Virus record (IMG/VR): IMGVR_UViG_3300021432_000030
Location: 1-32,278 of that record
Length of the DNA stretch: 32,278 bases
DNA from: a virus
Strand: one strand, 5' to 3'
Positions 29,377 through 32,278 of this stretch are shown piece after piece (within the stretch, counting starts at the first letter, position 1; each line of letters opens with the position of its first letter). The position numbers were made by a program, and so were the translations under genes. A model generated the notes under the pieces. That model was given only the letters and a program-made list of their open reading frames with translations, was not told the origin of the DNA and searched no databases.

Positions 29377-30660
29377 TCACCCCCTAATAGATTTGGCTAT
29401 TTTGAATAGTTGGATTGCGGTGTCAGGATCACTAATTTGTACTGAACGAGCATACTTGTTAATGTAGCTAGCTAATAACAACGGACTCTCATTCGACAGT
29501 GATTCTAAAGATGCAAAGAATTTTCTGTGTTGTGTTTTTAGCAACTCTTCTGGTGCCTTTTCAGGTCTCTTACCCTCAATAGGTGGAGATTGTACTGAAG
29601 GATCTCTTAAAGTAACTGGGGCTTCTTCCTCTTCTACTGCGTGAGGGGCAGGAGCAAATGGAGGACCCGCTCCTGGTGGAAGATTCCCTGCCGGTCCGGT
29701 CATTACAGTTGGCGCGGGGACAGTTGGTGCTGGAGCTGAAGGTGTTGGAGCAGGAGCAGGTTCAACTGCAATTTCTGTCTTGCCCAAATTAGTTGCCCCA
29801 GGAGCTGGAGCAGTAGGAGCAGTGGTCTCTGGTGGAGGAGCAGATGTCGTTTGTTCTAAACGTGCCATCTTGTCAACCCAATTTTTTAGAGTACCATTGT
29901 AAACATCTTTAAATCCACCTTTGCCATTTTCATAGATTTCAAAAGACTTTTTAACTCTACCAATTTCTTTTATGTAGGTATTAAGATCTCTAGTGGAACG
30001 AGCACGTGCCATTTCTTTTAATGAAGAGATGAGTGTGTCGAATAAGCTTTCAGATCTTTGTAAAATAGAGCTAACGCCACTTTTGATCTTGCCAACTTCT
30101 TGAGGATATCTTTTTTCCCAAGCAGCTAAACCACGACCTCTGGTATTAAAAGTCTTCAAAAAATCTACAATGTCAGATACGCCAGCCTCTTTAACTAGTA
30201 GTGCATCACGAGCTGCCTTTTTGGTTTCCCAACGCTTCTGTAAATCTAATAGTTCTTCTTTATGTTCTGGACCTAAATCTTTGAATAAAAACTCATGATG
30301 AACTTCATCAACATTATCGCTAATGGCATTCAACACTTTAATAACTTCGGTAATTTTACGATGAAATCTGGCAAGCTCGGCGGTGGCTGTCATGTACTCG
30401 CGTCTATTGAAATTAGACTTAGCCATTTTTAATAGATCTTTGAGTGACTTAGGGTCCATGCCAGGGTCACCAGATCCAATAGTAGTGCCAGTAACGATAG
30501 ATCTAACCTGATCATCATTCTTTCTTAACTCTTCCATAATCTTTTGAAATTGTGGATTGAAGAATTTTTCGGCAGCAATGCCGCTAACATTGGTCATCTC
30601 ACGTAATTTATTGAGAAGACCTCGTCCTGTTTGTCGTGCACTTTGAGCAGTTTTCTGCAT
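29377..30660 (-). CDS. Helical, proline-rich portal-proximal protein (427 aa)
   Basis: ATG 30660 follows AAGGG. Residues 1-265 are helical with coiled-coil-like stretches. Residues 270-350 are a Pro/Ala/Thr-rich linker, probably disordered. The last 53 residues (HRKFFASLESLSNE, LLASYINKYARS, DPDTAIQLFKIAKSIRG) form a compact helical tail that looks like a conserved docking domain. The gene directly follows the portal gene, whose product ends in a similarly Pro-rich tail. The inference is a portal-associated or internal protein whose C-terminal domain binds another head component. No enzymatic motif was found. Confidence 0.5.
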   Translation of the reverse strand: MQKTAQSARQTGRGLLNKLREMTNVSGIAAEKFFNPQFQKIMEELRKNDDQVRSIVTGTTIGSGDPGMDPKSLKDLLKMAKSNFNRREYMTATAELARFHRKITEVIKVLNAISDNVDEVHHEFLFKDLGPEHKEELLDLQKRWETKKAARDALLVKEAGVSDIVDFLKTFNTRGRGLAAWEKRYPQEVGKIKSGVSSILQRSESLFDTLISSLKEMARARSTRDLNTYIKEIGRVKKSFEIYENGKGGFKDVYNGTLKNWVDKMARLEQTTSAPPPETTAPTAPAPGATNLGKTEIAVEPAPAPTPSAPAPTVPAPTVMTGPAGNLPPGAGPPFAPAPHAVEEEEAPVTLRDPSVQSPPIEGKRPEKAPEELLKTQHRKFFASLESLSNESPLLLASYINKYARSVQISDPDTAIQLFKIAKSIRG

Positions 30661-30741
30661 TGTTAACCCTTCACTTGGTGGAATCAGTAAAATAATACGT
30701 AATTATCCCTAAGTGCCGGGGTAATAGCTATTTGATTTCAA

Positions 30742-32278
30742 TTAAGCTGGAGGTGCTCCGCCTGCTGGTGGAGGCGCTGCTGGAGGTGCTTCTCCGCCTC
30801 CTGGAGGGGCTCCACCTGGTGGTGGAGGTGGAGGAGGTGCTCCGCCTGGTGGCATTCCCATATCTAATCCTGGCATTGCTCCCGGAGGTGGAGGTCCGCC
30901 GCCTGGAGACTCACCTGGTAGTGGTGGCGCGGATCCTGGTGGAGCTTGACCTGGTGCCAATTCTGGTTCTGGAATTTCATCCTCTTCATCCAATGCACGA
31001 AGAGAGTTCAAATCCATGGCATCTAGTGCTACCGCTTCTTTTTTGTTAATAGCATTTTGGATAGCTTCTTTACGCATCTTTCTAACTTCGTCTTCGAATT
31101 CTAGACCCAAAGAACGATACAAAGTATGAATAGAAGCTCTCTTAGCAGGACCATCGCCCTGAGTAAGAGTTACCAAGCTATTGATGTAGTCGCCTGCATC
31201 AAACAAAGACATATGGTTCCAATCGATTTCTGGAACGATAAGTTGTTTCTCACCGCCTGAGTAATCGTAGAAGCCCTGAATCTTAGAGATTGGAGCAAAA
31301 ATCTTTCGCTTCAACCAAGTAGACATCATATTACGGAATTGCATGTAACGCTGACGAAGAACGTCAAGAGCCACACCACCGTTGGCATAGGTAGTGTCGG
31401 CGCCGCCATCCATTAGAACCGGTGGAACTTGCAAACCGACATAGATTTCCTTGATAATCTGAGTGATATCACCCGAAATGTCATAAATACCTTGACCATA
31501 ACCGACTCGCTCAACAGCAATACCGGCATGCGTAAAGATCTTGAAGTCCTTATCATATTGTGCTTCTTCAAATACATTCCTCCAAGATTCCAGGTCGGCA
31601 AAGGTTGGATGCAAACCATCGGCGCCATCGGTTCCAATCTTCACTAAAGTAAGTGGATTGATCATACCATCAGCCTGAGCATACTTAGATTCTCTTAGCT
31701 TGTCGAATAACATCAACTGACGGAAGATACAGACTGGAAGACCAGTGCCACGGATTTCGTAAGGGCTGATTCTACGAGCTAAATGAGACACATGGAAGTT
31801 ATCTAATGGAATATTCTCGCCACGCTTGACAGAGTCAATGATATGATTATTTAACTGCTTGCGCTGTTCAATATCAGTTGGACGATTAGAGAAAATGATT
31901 TTCTTAAGGTTTTCGTCGGGGCGTAACATAATGATAGGCTCATTGGCAACTACTGTACGCTTGACAATCATGTAGTCTGGATTCTGAATCAACAGACGGC
32001 TCCATTTACCACGGCTTTCATCAAGCTCAGCATAAACGAAAGATTCTCCAAGTAGCCAATATTCCTGGGCGATTTGCACGCAGATGTTCATCAAATCAAT
32101 TTCTTCAATCATATCATTGAAAAACTTTTCGATGTCCTTGTTAGGACACTTGATGTTAAGCTTACTAATTGGATAGGTGCTATGAAGATTGATAGCATTA
32201 TGCACGAAAGGATTCAAAGCATAAAAGCTTCGGCACCAAGCATTGATAGTAGCTCTATCTCGTGGTAAATTAAGATTG
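30742..32278 (-). CDS. Portal protein (partial, N-terminus outside window)
   Basis: The frame is open to the window edge with no convincing start inside. The most upstream residues read NLPRDRATINAWCRSFYALN, followed by PFVHNAINLHSTYPIS. This pattern is typical of portal proteins of large tailed phages, which form the dodecameric ring through which DNA enters and leaves the head. The body contains alpha/beta segments (YWLLGESFVYAEL, ISPYEIRGTGLPV, VGLQVPPVLMDGG) and the helix-rich stem expected of the family. The last 75 residues (DNA 30745-30975) are almost only Pro, Gly, Ala and Glu, an unusual disordered tail. A TTG-initiated frame at 32217 is not the true start, because the coding signal continues upstream. 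Confidence 0.8.
   Translation of the reverse strand, partial: NLNLPRDRATINAWCRSFYALNPFVHNAINLHSTYPISKLNIKCPNKDIEKFFNDMIEEIDLMNICVQIAQEYWLLGESFVYAELDESRGKWSRLLIQNPDYMIVKRTVVANEPIIMLRPDENLKKIIFSNRPTDIEQRKQLNNHIIDSVKRGENIPLDNFHVSHLARRISPYEIRGTGLPVCIFRQLMLFDKLRESKYAQADGMINPLTLVKIGTDGADGLHPTFADLESWRNVFEEAQYDKDFKIFTHAGIAVERVGYGQGIYDISGDITQIIKEIYVGLQVPPVLMDGGADTTYANGGVALDVLRQRYMQFRNMMSTWLKRKIFAPISKIQGFYDYSGGEKQLIVPEIDWNHMSLFDAGDYINSLVTLTQGDGPAKRASIHTLYRSLGLEFEDEVRKMRKEAIQNAINKKEAVALDAMDLNSLRALDEEDEIPEPELAPGQAPPGSAPPLPGESPGGGPPPPGAMPGLDMGMPPGGAPPPPPPPGGAPPGGGEAPPAAPPPAGGAPPA

Noticed and set aside
1-32278. tRNA genes, insertion sequences or attachment sites
   Set aside because: I looked in the gaps for cloverleaf arms, transposase motifs and terminal inverted repeats and saw none. 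A dedicated tRNA search was not possible.

Overview
The window is most likely part of the structural (virion) gene module of a large tailed double-stranded DNA phage (Caudoviricetes), either free or assembled from a metagenome. It is AT-rich and very gene-dense. Twenty-nine of the thirty main genes lie on the minus strand and most are separated by only a few bases. The recognisable functions are a portal protein, a capsid protease with a scaffold-like C-terminal part, an HK97-type major capsid protein, a virion lytic transglycosylase and a set of modular fibre-like beta proteins. I see no bacterial housekeeping genes, no tRNA or rRNA genes and no CRISPR array. The host cannot be inferred. No terminase, tail sheath, tail tube or tape-measure gene is visible here.

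Transcription runs from right to left. From the right edge: the portal (5' part outside the window) with a Pro/Gly-rich tail, a 427-aa helical and Pro-rich protein, a transglycosylase-like protein, two small-to-medium unknowns, a tyrosine/dual-specificity-type phosphatase, a helical protein, and then a 117-bp gap. Next come a 51-aa gene and a 1188-aa protein joining a protease-like N-terminus to a long acidic helical C-terminus. A strong internal Shine-Dalgarno and ATG at 24060 predict a separately translated scaffold. Three tandem paralogues follow (20080-21652), one with Ser/Asp/Lys repeats, then a beta-rich 229-aa protein.

From 19259 to 12826 there are five large, mostly helical proteins without recognised homologues; two carry hydrophobic stretches and two share an N-terminal pattern. 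They sit between the protease/scaffold and the major capsid protein (10873-11886) and could be internal or ejected virion proteins. A beta-rich possible decoration protein precedes the capsid gene.

The only plus-strand gene (9568-10809) is a complete class II CCA-adding tRNA nucleotidyltransferase. A bidirectional terminator separates it from the capsid gene, and it has its own promoter-like motif.

From 9461 to 1 there are two conserved-looking unknown proteins followed by six fibre or adhesin-like proteins built from reused modules, and a truncated TIM-barrel hydrolase with a GH18-like active-site motif. A recurring motif with core CAGCATA, followed by an AT-rich stretch, lies in gene-proximal gaps on the coding strand, including before the plus-strand gene, and is a good candidate for a phage-specific promoter.
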